A DNA stretch of 64,000 nucleotides from Ruminiclostridium cellobioparum subsp. termitidis CT1112 (GTDB lineage: Bacteria > Bacillota > Clostridia > Acetivibrionales > DSM-1351), in NCBI RefSeq assembly GCF_000350485.1, contig NZ_AORV01000033.1, positions 1 to 64,000 on the forward strand, given 5' to 3'. Each line of letters starts with the position of its first letter. Position 1 is the stretch's first letter. The position numbers were made by a program, and so were the translations under genes. This document shows, piece by piece, positions 26,411 to 35,031 of this stretch. The notes under the pieces are model-generated. The model made no database searches, was not told the origin of the DNA, and saw only the letters and a program-made list of their open reading frames with translations.

Positions 26411-27997
26411 TTATTTTTTCAGTATTCTGGCAAACCTTCCTGAAAGTTTGTTTTTAAATGCTACGGCTTCTTCAACCCTGAGCAGCATTGTAACGCCGAA
26501 ATATACCAGGGCTCCCGCAACGATTTCGGTACCCAGCACCGCTATCTCGATAAGCTTGGAATGCATTGAATAGGTCTGTGTAAAGTCAACGGGCAGCAAT
26601 TTATTTACGGTAAATATCACCGTCCCCATGACTATTGCGGCTTCCACAAGCTTGACAGAATAAACCGCAAGCCCTTTCCAATTCATCCCGTTCATTTTCC
26701 TTGACAATATGTACATCATCAAAGACATGTTCACCAGACTCTGAATGGAATATGAAAGTGACATGCCGGCAGGTCCCAGGTTTGCATTGAGGAAAATATA
26801 GCAAAGCGCAAAATTTAGTACTACTGAAACAATCCCGGCATAAAGCGGTGTTTTGGTATCATTATTTGCATAAAAAGCTCTGTTCAGAAGGGCAAGCATG
26901 GACTGGGCAAGCATGGCCGCCGTGAACAGCAGCAGGATGCTCCCTGCCATCACAATCCTTTCACTGCCGATGTTTGACGACCACTTGTAAACCACGCTGA
27001 TCACAGGCTCGGGCATAACTATAAAAGCCATGGCAGACGGTATTATGAGATAGAGAATTGTTTTAAAGGCACCGTTTAGGATATTCTTGAATTCATCCAC
27101 CTGCTTTAACGCCAGCTTTTCAGACAGAGTCGGCAAAAGTGCCGTACCCAGCCCCATTGCAAATATGCCGTAGGGCAGCTGCCAGATATCATTTGCATTG
27201 TAATACGCCGTAATGTTTCCTTCATGCTTGAACATGGATATAAAATTCAGAGAAATCAGAATATTCACCTGCACTATGGCAGATGCGGCCAGAGACGGTA
27301 TTGCAAGTTTGAACAGCCTCCTGAAGCCGGTATGATTCCAGAACAGTTTTGGTCTGTAAAACTGGAAGTTCGGAAGTGCAAATGAAATCTGAATCAGGAA
27401 ATACATTATGGCACTGGCCAGCACGCCAATTGCCACATACTTGACTCCGAACCGGCTGAGCACCAGTATGCTTAAGGCTGTTCCCAGGTTGTACAGCGAC
27501 GGTCCGTAGGCCGCTGCCGCAAACCTCTGGTATGAATTCAGTACTCCGTTTGTCATCCCTGCCAGCATCATAAAACCCACCGAGGGGAATAGAATGCGCG
27601 TCAGCTGGATGGTCGTTTCCCTCACTTCGCCTTCAAGCCCCGATGCTGTCATGGAAACGACCCAGGGGGCAAAAATCACTCCCAGGGTGCTCACCGCCAG
27701 CATACTCAGAAATATGACATTTATAAAGGTCCCTACGGCTTTCCAGCCGTCTTCCTCCTCACCTCTGGCCAGATAGCCCGAAAGTATGGGGATCAATGCA
27801 GCAGATATTGCGCCGCCGATAAGCAGGTTGTACATCAGGTCGGTGGTCCTGAAAGCCGCCAGAAGTGAATCCGACTGGGACGCCGTAAGCAAATTGTTAA
27901 TCAGTATGGTCCTCACATAACCGGTTATTCTGCTAACTACCAGGGAAGACATTACTATAATGGCGGCGGCTGTAATTTTTTTATTATTTGAGCTCAA
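26411..27997 (-). CDS. murJ: Lipid II flippase MurJ
   Basis: A 528-residue polytopic membrane protein of the MurJ/MviN family that moves lipid II across the membrane for peptidoglycan synthesis. About 14 hydrophobic segments run through the sequence; the N-terminus has VVSRITGYVRTILINNLLTA, typical of the family. The start codon is TTG 27997, placed 4 nt after AGGAGGT, which itself is the end of a two-hairpin leader module. It lies between cinA and recA, all in the same direction. Confidence 0.94.
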   Translation of the reverse strand: MSSNNKKITAAAIIVMSSLVVSRITGYVRTILINNLLTASQSDSLLAAFRTTDLMYNLLIGGAISAALIPILSGYLARGEEEDGWKAVGTFINVIFLSMLAVSTLGVIFAPWVVSMTASGLEGEVRETTIQLTRILFPSVGFMMLAGMTNGVLNSYQRFAAAAYGPSLYNLGTALSILVLSRFGVKYVAIGVLASAIMYFLIQISFALPNFQFYRPKLFWNHTGFRRLFKLAIPSLAASAIVQVNILISLNFISMFKHEGNITAYYNANDIWQLPYGIFAMGLGTALLPTLSEKLALKQVDEFKNILNGAFKTILYLIIPSAMAFIVMPEPVISVVYKWSSNIGSERIVMAGSILLLFTAAMLAQSMLALLNRAFYANNDTKTPLYAGIVSVVLNFALCYIFLNANLGPAGMSLSYSIQSLVNMSLMMYILSRKMNGMNWKGLAVYSVKLVEAAIVMGTVIFTVNKLLPVDFTQTYSMHSKLIEIAVLGTEIVAGALVYFGVTMLLRVEEAVAFKNKLSGRFARILKK

Positions 27998-28002
27998 CGT
28001 AA

Positions 28003-28051
28003 CCTCCTAAGCCATAGCCATGCTATGGCTTTGAGCCGTACAGCGGTCATT
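28003..28051 (-). repeat. Two-hairpin leader/RBS module (before murJ)
   Basis: On the minus strand: stem 1 CCG-CTGTA-CGG, CTC linker, then a longer stem 2 AAGCCATAGC-ATG-GCTATGGCTT, directly followed by AGGAGGT and, 4 nt on, the TTG start of murJ. Compared with the SOD copy, stem 2 has gained three base pairs on both sides, so pairing is kept. Confidence 0.85.
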
Positions 28052-28138
28052 TGTCCCTTAATAAAAGGGCCTGCCCCCGTATCCCTATAGCGGATAAAGG
28101 AGATTAACCGGCCATGCGGCACTAGTTTTTCTTTTGTA

Positions 28139-29398
28139 TTATTCCTTGTCGCCGGTGTCAATTTCAAGACCGGAAACATGCCTTCTTATCATGTCAAAAA
28201 CATGCAGGGCAGTGATAGTTCTGATTCTCTTCCTGTTTCCAAGCAGCCGGAGTTCTTTTGTAACTGTGCCTTTTTCGGAGGAAAGACCGATATACACCAG
28301 GCCTACCGGCTTATCGGGCGTGCCTCCGTCCGGGCCTGCTATGCCGGTAACAGCCACTCCGATGTCGGTCTTTAATCTGCTTCTGACCCCGGCGGCCATC
28401 TCCGCTGCTGTCTGGCGGCTCACAGCACCATATTGCAGCAGGGTGTCTCTTCTCACTCCAAGGTATTCTTCTTTTGCATCATTTGAGTAAGTTACCGCAC
28501 CGCCCATAAATACACTTGATATTCCAGGTATGTTGGTCAGCATTTGGGAAATGAGGCCTCCGGTACAGGATTCAGCTGTTGCCAGGGTAAGTTTGTGCCC
28601 GGATAAAAGCTCTGCCGCCACCTGGTCAAGAGTACGGTCTTCTTCCGAATACAGACTGTCACCGGTTCTTTTCCTTATTTCCTCAATTACCGGGCCAAGC
28701 AGCTTTTCAGCATCCTTCCCCTGTTCAACCCTGGCAGATACTCTTATGGTTACTTCCCCCTCCTTGGCATAGGTCGCTATGGTAGGGTTTGTCTGCCCTT
28801 CGATCAGATCCAGGATTTTTGTCTCCATGGCCGATTCGCCTATCCCAAACACTCTCAGGAACTTCGATTCTATGGCATAGCTGCTTCTCTCCCTGAAATA
28901 GGGAAATACAGAGTCGTCAAACATCGGCTTCATTTCGGACGGAGGGCCTGGCAGCATGACGATCACCTTTCCCCCCTGCTCTATTATACAGCCCGGAGCT
29001 GTGCCGTTATTATTTTTGAGTATCGTGCAGTTCTCGGGCATATACGCCTGCTTTTCATTATTATGTGTCATTTCCCTGCCGATTTTTTTAAAAAATGCTT
29101 TGATGGCATCAAGGCTTTCCTGATGGAGTACCAGCCTTCTGCCGCAGACCTCTGAAATGGTTTCCTTTGTCAGATCATCCTGGGTGGGGCCAAGGCCTCC
29201 CGTCGTTATTACCACATCACATCTCTTCAAGGCAAGTTCAAGGCTTTCTCTCAATCTTTCGGGATTGTCTCCAACCACACTATGATAATAAACACTGATG
29301 CCCACATCCGGCAGCTTTGAAGACAGGTACTGTGCATTTGTATTTACAATCTGCCCCATGAGCAGTTCGGTTCCAACAGCTAATATTTCTGCTTTCAA
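28139..29398 (-). CDS. cinA: CinA family protein (NMN deamidase / pyrophosphatase type)
   Basis: A 419-residue two-domain protein. The N-terminal MoaB-like domain ([33 protein letters not shown]) is a nucleotide pyrophosphatase-type domain. The C-terminal PncC-like domain ([33 protein letters not shown]) is the NMN deamidase type. CinA is linked to pyridine nucleotide recycling and, in some bacteria, to competence with recA. It precedes murJ and recA here, a common clostridial order. Confidence 0.95.
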   Translation of the reverse strand: MKAEILAVGTELLMGQIVNTNAQYLSSKLPDVGISVYYHSVVGDNPERLRESLELALKRCDVVITTGGLGPTQDDLTKETISEVCGRRLVLHQESLDAIKAFFKKIGREMTHNNEKQAYMPENCTILKNNNGTAPGCIIEQGGKVIVMLPGPPSEMKPMFDDSVFPYFRERSSYAIESKFLRVFGIGESAMETKILDLIEGQTNPTIATYAKEGEVTIRVSARVEQGKDAEKLLGPVIEEIRKRTGDSLYSEEDRTLDQVAAELLSGHKLTLATAESCTGGLISQMLTNIPGISSVFMGGAVTYSNDAKEEYLGVRRDTLLQYGAVSRQTAAEMAAGVRSRLKTDIGVAVTGIAGPDGGTPDKPVGLVYIGLSSEKGTVTKELRLLGNRKRIRTITALHVFDMIRRHVSGLEIDTGDKE

Positions 29399-29738
29399 CT
29401 ACAGTCATCTCCTTATGGTTTTTGGTACACAACAAATTAGAACTAATTATTATTTCTTTAAATATTATACCAACCTGTTGGCAAAAAGTAAGCTGTTAAT
29501 GAATAAAAAGATTAAACGGAAGATAAATGAGATAAAGCTGAAACCGGGAAGGAAATTTTACGAGTTCGAATTGATCAATACTGAAACGTATTGTATAAAT
29601 TATACCATATAATCCATAAAATACAATAATATTTTACTTTTCGGCAATAGATTCCTGCTACTATCATATTTTACCAATCCGTTATATAATAGTTCTATAG
29701 TTCTTAAACTTTAAAATTATCTTTCGGGAGGAATTTTC

Positions 29739-30749
29739 ATGAAAGCTTTATTTATCGGTGGTACAGGTACAATCAGCACTGCTATTTCAAGTTCTCTGGT
29801 CCGGCAGGGCTGGGAATTATATTTATTAAATCGTGGAAATAATACGGACCGTGTTCCTGAGGGTGCAAAGGTCATCAAGGCCGACATAAATGATGAAGCA
29901 AAGGCGGCAGACCTTATAAAAGACCTTGATTTCGACGTTGTTGCTGATTTTATTGCTTTTGTACCTTCCCAGGTTGAACGTGATATAAGACTTTTTTCAG
30001 GCAAGACCAGGCAGTATATATTCATCAGTTCGGCTTCGGCATACCAGAAGCCTCTTTCAGACTACAGAATAACCGAATCCACCCCCCTGTCGAATCCATA
30101 TTGGGAATACTCAAGAAATAAAATTGCATGTGAGGAACTGCTTGTTTCCGAGTACCGTAAAAATGGGTTTCCCGTCACCATTGTCCGTCCAAGCCACACT
30201 TATGACGACCGCAGCATACCTCTTGGGGTGCACGGCGACAAGGGAAGCTGGCAGGTAGCCAAACGGATGCTGGAAAACAAACCTGTAATAATCCATGGTG
30301 ACGGTACTTCCCTGTGGACTCTCACTCACAACAGTGATTTTGCAAAAGGTTTTATAGGCCTGATGGGAAATATTCATGCTGTAGGCGAGGCTGTGAACAT
30401 AACCTCTGACGAAAGTCTGACCTGGAATCAGATTTATGCGATCATAGCTGCGGCATTGGGTGTCAAGCTCAATGCGGTACACATTCCGTCAGATTATCTT
30501 GCTGCCTGCAGCAATTATGATTTTACAGGTTCTCTCATAGGCGACAAGGCAAATACCGTAGTATTCGACAACTCAAAGCTGAAAAGGCTTGTGCCCGGTT
30601 TCAATGCAACGGTCCGCTTTGACCAGGGGATAAAAATAATTCTGGACAAGGTCCTGTCAAATCCCGAACTGCAAAAGGCAGACCCTGAGTTTGACTCCTG
30701 GTGTGACAGGGTTATAGAAAATTATCGCGGCTCCATAAAGAAGTTTTAA
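29739..30749 (+). CDS. NAD-dependent epimerase/dehydratase (extended SDR)
   Basis: A 336-residue Rossmann protein. The N-terminal KALFIGGTGTISTAIS is the dinucleotide-binding loop, in the form seen in atypical extended SDRs related to CSP41 and isoflavone-reductase-like epimerases. FISSASAYQKP and NPYWEYSRNKIACEELL supply the Ser and the Tyr-x3-Lys (YSRNK) catalytic pattern. The substrate cannot be told. GGGAGGAA precedes the ATG, and a TATAAT at 29685-29690 may be the -10; no good -35 was seen. The 340-bp gap to the divergent cinA is AT-rich with nothing else recognisable. Confidence 0.86.
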   Translation: MKALFIGGTGTISTAISSSLVRQGWELYLLNRGNNTDRVPEGAKVIKADINDEAKAADLIKDLDFDVVADFIAFVPSQVERDIRLFSGKTRQYIFISSASAYQKPLSDYRITESTPLSNPYWEYSRNKIACEELLVSEYRKNGFPVTIVRPSHTYDDRSIPLGVHGDKGSWQVAKRMLENKPVIIHGDGTSLWTLTHNSDFAKGFIGLMGNIHAVGEAVNITSDESLTWNQIYAIIAAALGVKLNAVHIPSDYLAACSNYDFTGSLIGDKANTVVFDNSKLKRLVPGFNATVRFDQGIKIILDKVLSNPELQKADPEFDSWCDRVIENYRGSIKKF

Positions 30750-30799
30750 AGCTCGTGTCCAGTTAAAATGGATCTTCAACTTTTCAGGCAAATAAAGAT

Positions 30800-30935
30800 G
30801 ATTATACTGGTACGCGAGTACAACTTCAAGCAATGGATAGCACGGCAAAAATGCTTATTGTGAATCGTACTATTTCAAGTAAGCGCTTTGTGTGCAATCC
30901 ATTGCTTGAGTTAGTATGGAAGCACCAGTATGATC
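30800..30935. repeat. 136-bp palindromic element related to the T-shaped repeats
   Basis: Imperfect ~44-bp terminal arms (30800-30843 and 30892-30935; both begin GAT-ATACTGGT and contain CAAGCAATGGAT). Inside the arms are the same two 20-bp blocks found in the 358-bp elements (30809-30828 and 30907-30926), in the opposite orientation. Non-coding, between the SDR gene and the deacetylase gene. Confidence 0.7.
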
Positions 30936-30992
30936 AGTAACAATTTTACAGCAAATTGATTACTTATCCTGCACAACATGTTAACCCGGCTT

Positions 30993-32339
30993 TTATTTGA
31001 AGGCAGGCCGGACGGGGTCAAGTATTTTTCCGGCGTCAAACAGCTCCTTCATACATTCAGGTTTATGAAACATTTTGTATCCGTCAAGATCAATTCTCTC
31101 CATATATGCATTATCTTTGTATAATATGTAATCAGGTGCAGGCCCCACACCACAGTATACATTAAAGCCCTGGCTGACTATGTAACGCATCCTGGCATCG
31201 TTCTGTTTGAAGGTTGCTCCAAACGGGGATATGTATAAATTGGTTTCACCCACAAGGCTCCCTACTTCATCCCTCCACCGTTTTGTATCATATTTAAGAA
31301 AATCAAGTGTGATAGTGCCTTCGGAAAAGGTTCTCCTATGGGTATAGCTGTGGCTTGCAAAAGCCCAGCCCGTCTCTTTAAGTTTTTCTATAACAGGCAG
31401 CACGCTTTCCTTCTCTGTCTGCCAGGAGGAATTGTCGTGATTGGTCCTGTAGCCCAGTATTCCTTCGTAGCCTGTCAATGCCAGGGTGCCCTTTGCGCCC
31501 TTAAATGAGAAATCGGGGTTTTGATCGGCAAAATTATTTAAAATAGGGACCACATCTCCATCGGGTGAAATTATTTCATTTCCCTGTGGGGTTTTCACAA
31601 GTGAAGCCAGCTTTCCCTGCTGATCAACTACCAGTTTCTTTGCAAAGCCGTCATTCTCCATATATTTGTAATAGCTCATATCATCCACTGAAATAATCAA
31701 AGGCTTCTGCCCTTCAGGGAGAAAAATATCCTGCTTTTGCATTTTTCCGGAGGAATCCATCTTGAACATATCTCTCAGGTCGACCAGTGTATAACCCCTG
31801 TCATACATTTCCTGTATCATCATTTTAAATTCCTTTACAGTGGTCATCCAGTAGTTATACCCCTGTTCCATGGAGTCACCGGTAAAGCACAGCTCGGGAT
31901 AAACTATCAGGCTGTGAAAAAACACGTGATATACGGGGCCTTTATAAATGACCGTCTGCTTTTCCAGGTTGTCCGCCCTGTCTTTTACGGCTGAAAGCTC
32001 CTTATCATCGGGATATTCCTCCAGAGGCTTTTCCAATAGCAGACCTGCCTGCTTATAATGGGTCTGCTCAATCAGCTTTTCAGCATCCGATATAATGGCA
32101 TTTTTAATAGTCGCATCGGCTGGGCCGCTCTTATTGTCCTTTGGTGAAATTCCATCCACCCTGGAGTTTGCCATCCCATTATCGGCTATGGACGTTTCTG
32201 CCGTCCCTCCTGAGGACAAAGCTCCCGAAACTGCCGCCGTCTTTGTAAAGGTAGATAGAAAAAGGAAACCTATACAGATTATAATAAGAATTATGGAAAT
32301 GGACCCCAGAACCAGGATAAAAGTAAATTTTTTACTCAT
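30993..32339 (-). CDS. Membrane-anchored polysaccharide deacetylase-like protein
   Basis: A 448-residue protein. One N-terminal hydrophobic segment (residues ~5-30, no lipobox) is followed by a Ser/Thr/Ala/Gly-rich linker. A short helical TPR-like stretch (IISDAEKLIEQTHYKQAGLL) precedes a NodB-type deacetylase domain from ~residue 150. The metal motif reads IISVDDMSYY (usual TFDDG) and SHSYTHRR gives the two His. The space between them is about 110 residues, longer than usual. It is probably an extracellular cell-wall or exopolysaccharide deacetylase. The start is ATG 32339 with GGGAGAA upstream. Activity is uncertain because motif 1 is altered. Confidence 0.8.
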   Translation of the reverse strand: MSKKFTFILVLGSISIILIIICIGFLFLSTFTKTAAVSGALSSGGTAETSIADNGMANSRVDGISPKDNKSGPADATIKNAIISDAEKLIEQTHYKQAGLLLEKPLEEYPDDKELSAVKDRADNLEKQTVIYKGPVYHVFFHSLIVYPELCFTGDSMEQGYNYWMTTVKEFKMMIQEMYDRGYTLVDLRDMFKMDSSGKMQKQDIFLPEGQKPLIISVDDMSYYKYMENDGFAKKLVVDQQGKLASLVKTPQGNEIISPDGDVVPILNNFADQNPDFSFKGAKGTLALTGYEGILGYRTNHDNSSWQTEKESVLPVIEKLKETGWAFASHSYTHRRTFSEGTITLDFLKYDTKRWRDEVGSLVGETNLYISPFGATFKQNDARMRYIVSQGFNVYCGVGPAPDYILYKDNAYMERIDLDGYKMFHKPECMKELFDAGKILDPVRPAFK

Positions 32340-32408
32340 TTTGATTTTCTCCCAATATATAACATTTTTTATTAAAAAGCCCCATAAATCCATATTATAA
32401 TAAATAAT

Positions 32409-32440
32409 AAAAAAAAGCCAGAGGATACATCCTCCGACTT
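32409..32440 (-). terminator. Intrinsic terminator after the ACT gene
   Basis: Stem GAGGAT-GT-ATCCTC extended by AAGTC/GGCTT, followed by eight T on the minus strand. It ends the ior-paaK-ACT operon. Confidence 0.8.
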
Positions 32441-32465
32441 CTTTACAATATTGTAACCTTTACAT

Positions 32466-32897
32466 TTACATGCAATATACCTGCTGGCTTGGTATTATGG
32501 ATATGTCACAGCTTGCCAGGGTCTTTACGGCCTCGTCAGGATTTTCAACCCTCAGTATGACAAAAGCTTCATTTCCTGTTTTACCCACAAAAGCATACAT
32601 ATATTCAATGCTTATATTGTTCACATGGAGAATATCCAGGGCTTTCGCCAGGCCTCCGGGCTTATCCTCCACACCGATTGCAATTACACTTGTGCAGCTT
32701 ACCGTAAACTGGTCGTCGCTTAATATTTTTTCTGCTTCCTCGGGTTTGTTGACTATCAGCCTTAGAATACCAAAATCAGTGGTATCGGCAATTGAAAGAG
32801 CACAAATATTAATATGATTATCAGCCAGGGTTCTGGTTACATCCGCCAAGCGGCCGGACTTGTTTTCCAGAAATACAGATATCTGTTTTACCAGCAT
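32466..32897 (-). CDS. Tandem ACT-domain protein
   Basis: A 143-residue protein made of two ACT domains (residues ~1-65, VKQISVFLENKSGRLADVT; and ~70-140, SVIAIGVEDKPGGLAKALD). ACT domains bind amino acids as regulatory ligands. This small protein is commonly found next to phenylacetate-CoA ligase and indolepyruvate oxidoreductase genes, and is probably a sensor for aromatic amino acids, although its partner is unknown. The start is ATG 32897, because AAAGGAGG lies 8 nt upstream. It is the last gene of the operon and is followed by a strong terminator. Confidence 0.88.
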   Translation of the reverse strand: MLVKQISVFLENKSGRLADVTRTLADNHINICALSIADTTDFGILRLIVNKPEEAEKILSDDQFTVSCTSVIAIGVEDKPGGLAKALDILHVNNISIEYMYAFVGKTGNEAFVILRVENPDEAVKTLASCDISIIPSQQVYCM

Positions 32898-32973
32898 GTT
32901 ACAGGCCTCCTTTTTTATTATCATATTCAAAAGTCTTTACATTAAAGACCTTTTTGTATTATAGAGTTACAGT

Positions 32974-34275
32974 TTATAATACCCTCTTGTCAATTACTCT
33001 CTTGGCCTTGCCTTCACTGCGCTGGATGGATTTAGGCTCCACCAGCTTTATCTTTGCGCTGATTCCAAGAGTACTTTCAATCTCTTTCCTGATCTTTCTT
33101 TCAATATCCTCCAGCTTTTTAACTTCGTCCGAAAACAGCTGAGGAGTTATTTCAACCTGTATTTCAAGTGTATCAAGATTGTCCTTTCTGTCAACTATCA
33201 GCATGTAGTGCGGTGCAGTTTCGCCTATTGACAGCAGAACACTTTCAACCTGCGAAGGGAATACGTTTACACCCCTTATGATCAACATGTCATCTGTTCT
33301 TCCGGTCACCTTGTTCATTCTGGTCTCTGTACGGCCGCACTTGCAGGGTGCATAATTCAAGGAGGAAAGATCTCTTGTCCTGTATCTTATCAGCGGCAGG
33401 CCCTCCTTGGTAATAGTTGTAAATACAATTTCACCCTGCGTTCCTTCGGGCAGTACCTCTCCCGTTTCAGGATCAATTATCTCAGGGATAAAATGGTCTT
33501 CCGGAATGTGCATGCCGCACTGGTATTCGCACTCACAGGCCACACCGGGACCTATTACCTCGCTCAGCCCGTATATGTCAAAAGCTTTGATATTAAGTCT
33601 TTGTTCAATTTCCTTCCTCATGCTTTCAGACCAGGGCTCGGCGCCGAAAATACCCGCTTTGAGCTTGAGTTCCTCAGGTTTGATGCCAAGTTCCTGCATC
33701 TCTTCGGCCAGATATAAAGCATATGATGGAGTACATGCAATATGGGTTGTCCCGAAATCCTGCATGAGGGACAGCTGGAGTTTTGTGTTGCCGGAGGAAG
33801 TTGGAATTACCGTGGCTCCCAGATATTCACCGCCGTAGTGGGCGCCCAGACCTCCTGTAAACAGGCCATAGCCGTAGGAAACCTGCAAAAAGGAATCCTT
33901 CCCTGCTCCGGCGCCTGCAAAGGTACGGGCCATAACCTCGGCCCAAACCTCAATATCATTTTTTGTATAACCTACCACCGTCTTCTTGCCGGTGGTACCG
34001 GAGGAAGCATGAACTCTGACAATCTCATTCATGGGTGCTGCAAATAATCCAAACGGGTATGTATCTCTCAAATCCTGTTTATAAGTGAAAGGCAAATGCT
34101 TCAAGTCGTCCACCGACTTGATATCTCCGGGCAAAATACCTTTTTCATCCATCTTTTTCCTGTAGTGCGGTACATTGTCATACACCCTGTTAACTGTTTT
34201 TATGAGCCGTTCGGTCTGAACTTTTCTCATTTCGTCTCTGGACATACATTCGTATTTCTCGTTCCAATAAGACAT
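32974..34275 (-). CDS. paaK: Phenylacetate-CoA ligase
   Basis: A 433-residue adenylate-forming enzyme. The AMP-binding motif is [17 protein letters not shown], the family core reads [17 protein letters not shown], and the C-terminal segment is [20 protein letters not shown]. It interconverts aryl-acetyl-CoA and arylacetate with ATP. In anaerobes carrying iorAB it can run with indolepyruvate:ferredoxin oxidoreductase to gain ATP from aromatic amino acids. It follows iorB by ~180 bp and precedes the ACT gene by ~75 bp. Confidence 0.93.
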   Translation of the reverse strand: MSYWNEKYECMSRDEMRKVQTERLIKTVNRVYDNVPHYRKKMDEKGILPGDIKSVDDLKHLPFTYKQDLRDTYPFGLFAAPMNEIVRVHASSGTTGKKTVVGYTKNDIEVWAEVMARTFAGAGAGKDSFLQVSYGYGLFTGGLGAHYGGEYLGATVIPTSSGNTKLQLSLMQDFGTTHIACTPSYALYLAEEMQELGIKPEELKLKAGIFGAEPWSESMRKEIEQRLNIKAFDIYGLSEVIGPGVACECEYQCGMHIPEDHFIPEIIDPETGEVLPEGTQGEIVFTTITKEGLPLIRYRTRDLSSLNYAPCKCGRTETRMNKVTGRTDDMLIIRGVNVFPSQVESVLLSIGETAPHYMLIVDRKDNLDTLEIQVEITPQLFSDEVKKLEDIERKIRKEIESTLGISAKIKLVEPKSIQRSEGKAKRVIDKRVL

Positions 34276-34454
34276 AATACAATCCCTCCAAGATTCAGAT
34301 ATTTAGTTTAAGGCATGGCAAATGCAAAGCATTTATCAATACCTCTTTATATTTCGCCAAACATCCCACCCCGGAATGGCTTTCAGGGTTTACAGCAGGG
34401 CCGCCCCACACAAAAGCAATCGGCTTAATTTTCAAATGCTAAGAAATTATTTAT

Positions 34455-35030
34455 TTACCTGTGATAATTATATCCTTCTTCAAAGGCCTTCAGGTTGACG
34501 TCTAAAACCTTGGCCGGAACCACCTCATGGATGGCATCCGCAAATATCTGCCTGTCAATTCCGATAAGCCGTGCCATCACACCCAAAAGCACGATATTTA
34601 CAGCCTTAATTGTACCGCACCGCCGGGCAATTTTCAAAGCATCGAGTGAATATATGCTGTGTTCGGCCTTAAGTGTTTCCAGAATATTTTCGGGATATTC
34701 TGCCTTTCCTATAATGACCGGCATCGGATCAATTTCCTGCTCATTTATTATCATTTTGCCGTCTCCGGTAAGGTAATCGATCCATCTTAATGCTTCCAGC
34801 TCTTCAAAGGCAATTATCAGATCGGCTTCACCCTTTTCGATCAGCGGTGAATAGACTTTCTTTCCGAACCTGACATAGGTAACCACACTTCCGCCTCTCT
34901 GGGACATTCCATGCACTTCCGAAACCTTTACATCAAAATCCATTTTTAATGCAACAGTGCCCAGTATTTTGCTGGCCAGCAAAGTTCCCTGTCCGCCCAC
35001 ACCAACTATCAACAAATTCAATTTATCCAT
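34455..35030 (-). CDS. iorB: Indolepyruvate:ferredoxin oxidoreductase, beta subunit
   Basis: A 191-residue gamma-domain type subunit. The N-terminus NLLIVGVGGQGTLLASKILG and the segment EVHGMSQRGGSVVTYVRFG are the family signature. It pairs with IorA to oxidise aryl-pyruvates to aryl-acetyl-CoA with reduction of ferredoxin. The start codon follows the iorA stop by 1 bp, so translation is coupled. Confidence 0.95.
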   Translation of the reverse strand: MDKLNLLIVGVGGQGTLLASKILGTVALKMDFDVKVSEVHGMSQRGGSVVTYVRFGKKVYSPLIEKGEADLIIAFEELEALRWIDYLTGDGKMIINEQEIDPMPVIIGKAEYPENILETLKAEHSIYSLDALKIARRCGTIKAVNIVLLGVMARLIGIDRQIFADAIHEVVPAKVLDVNLKAFEEGYNYHR

Positions 35031-35031
35031 T

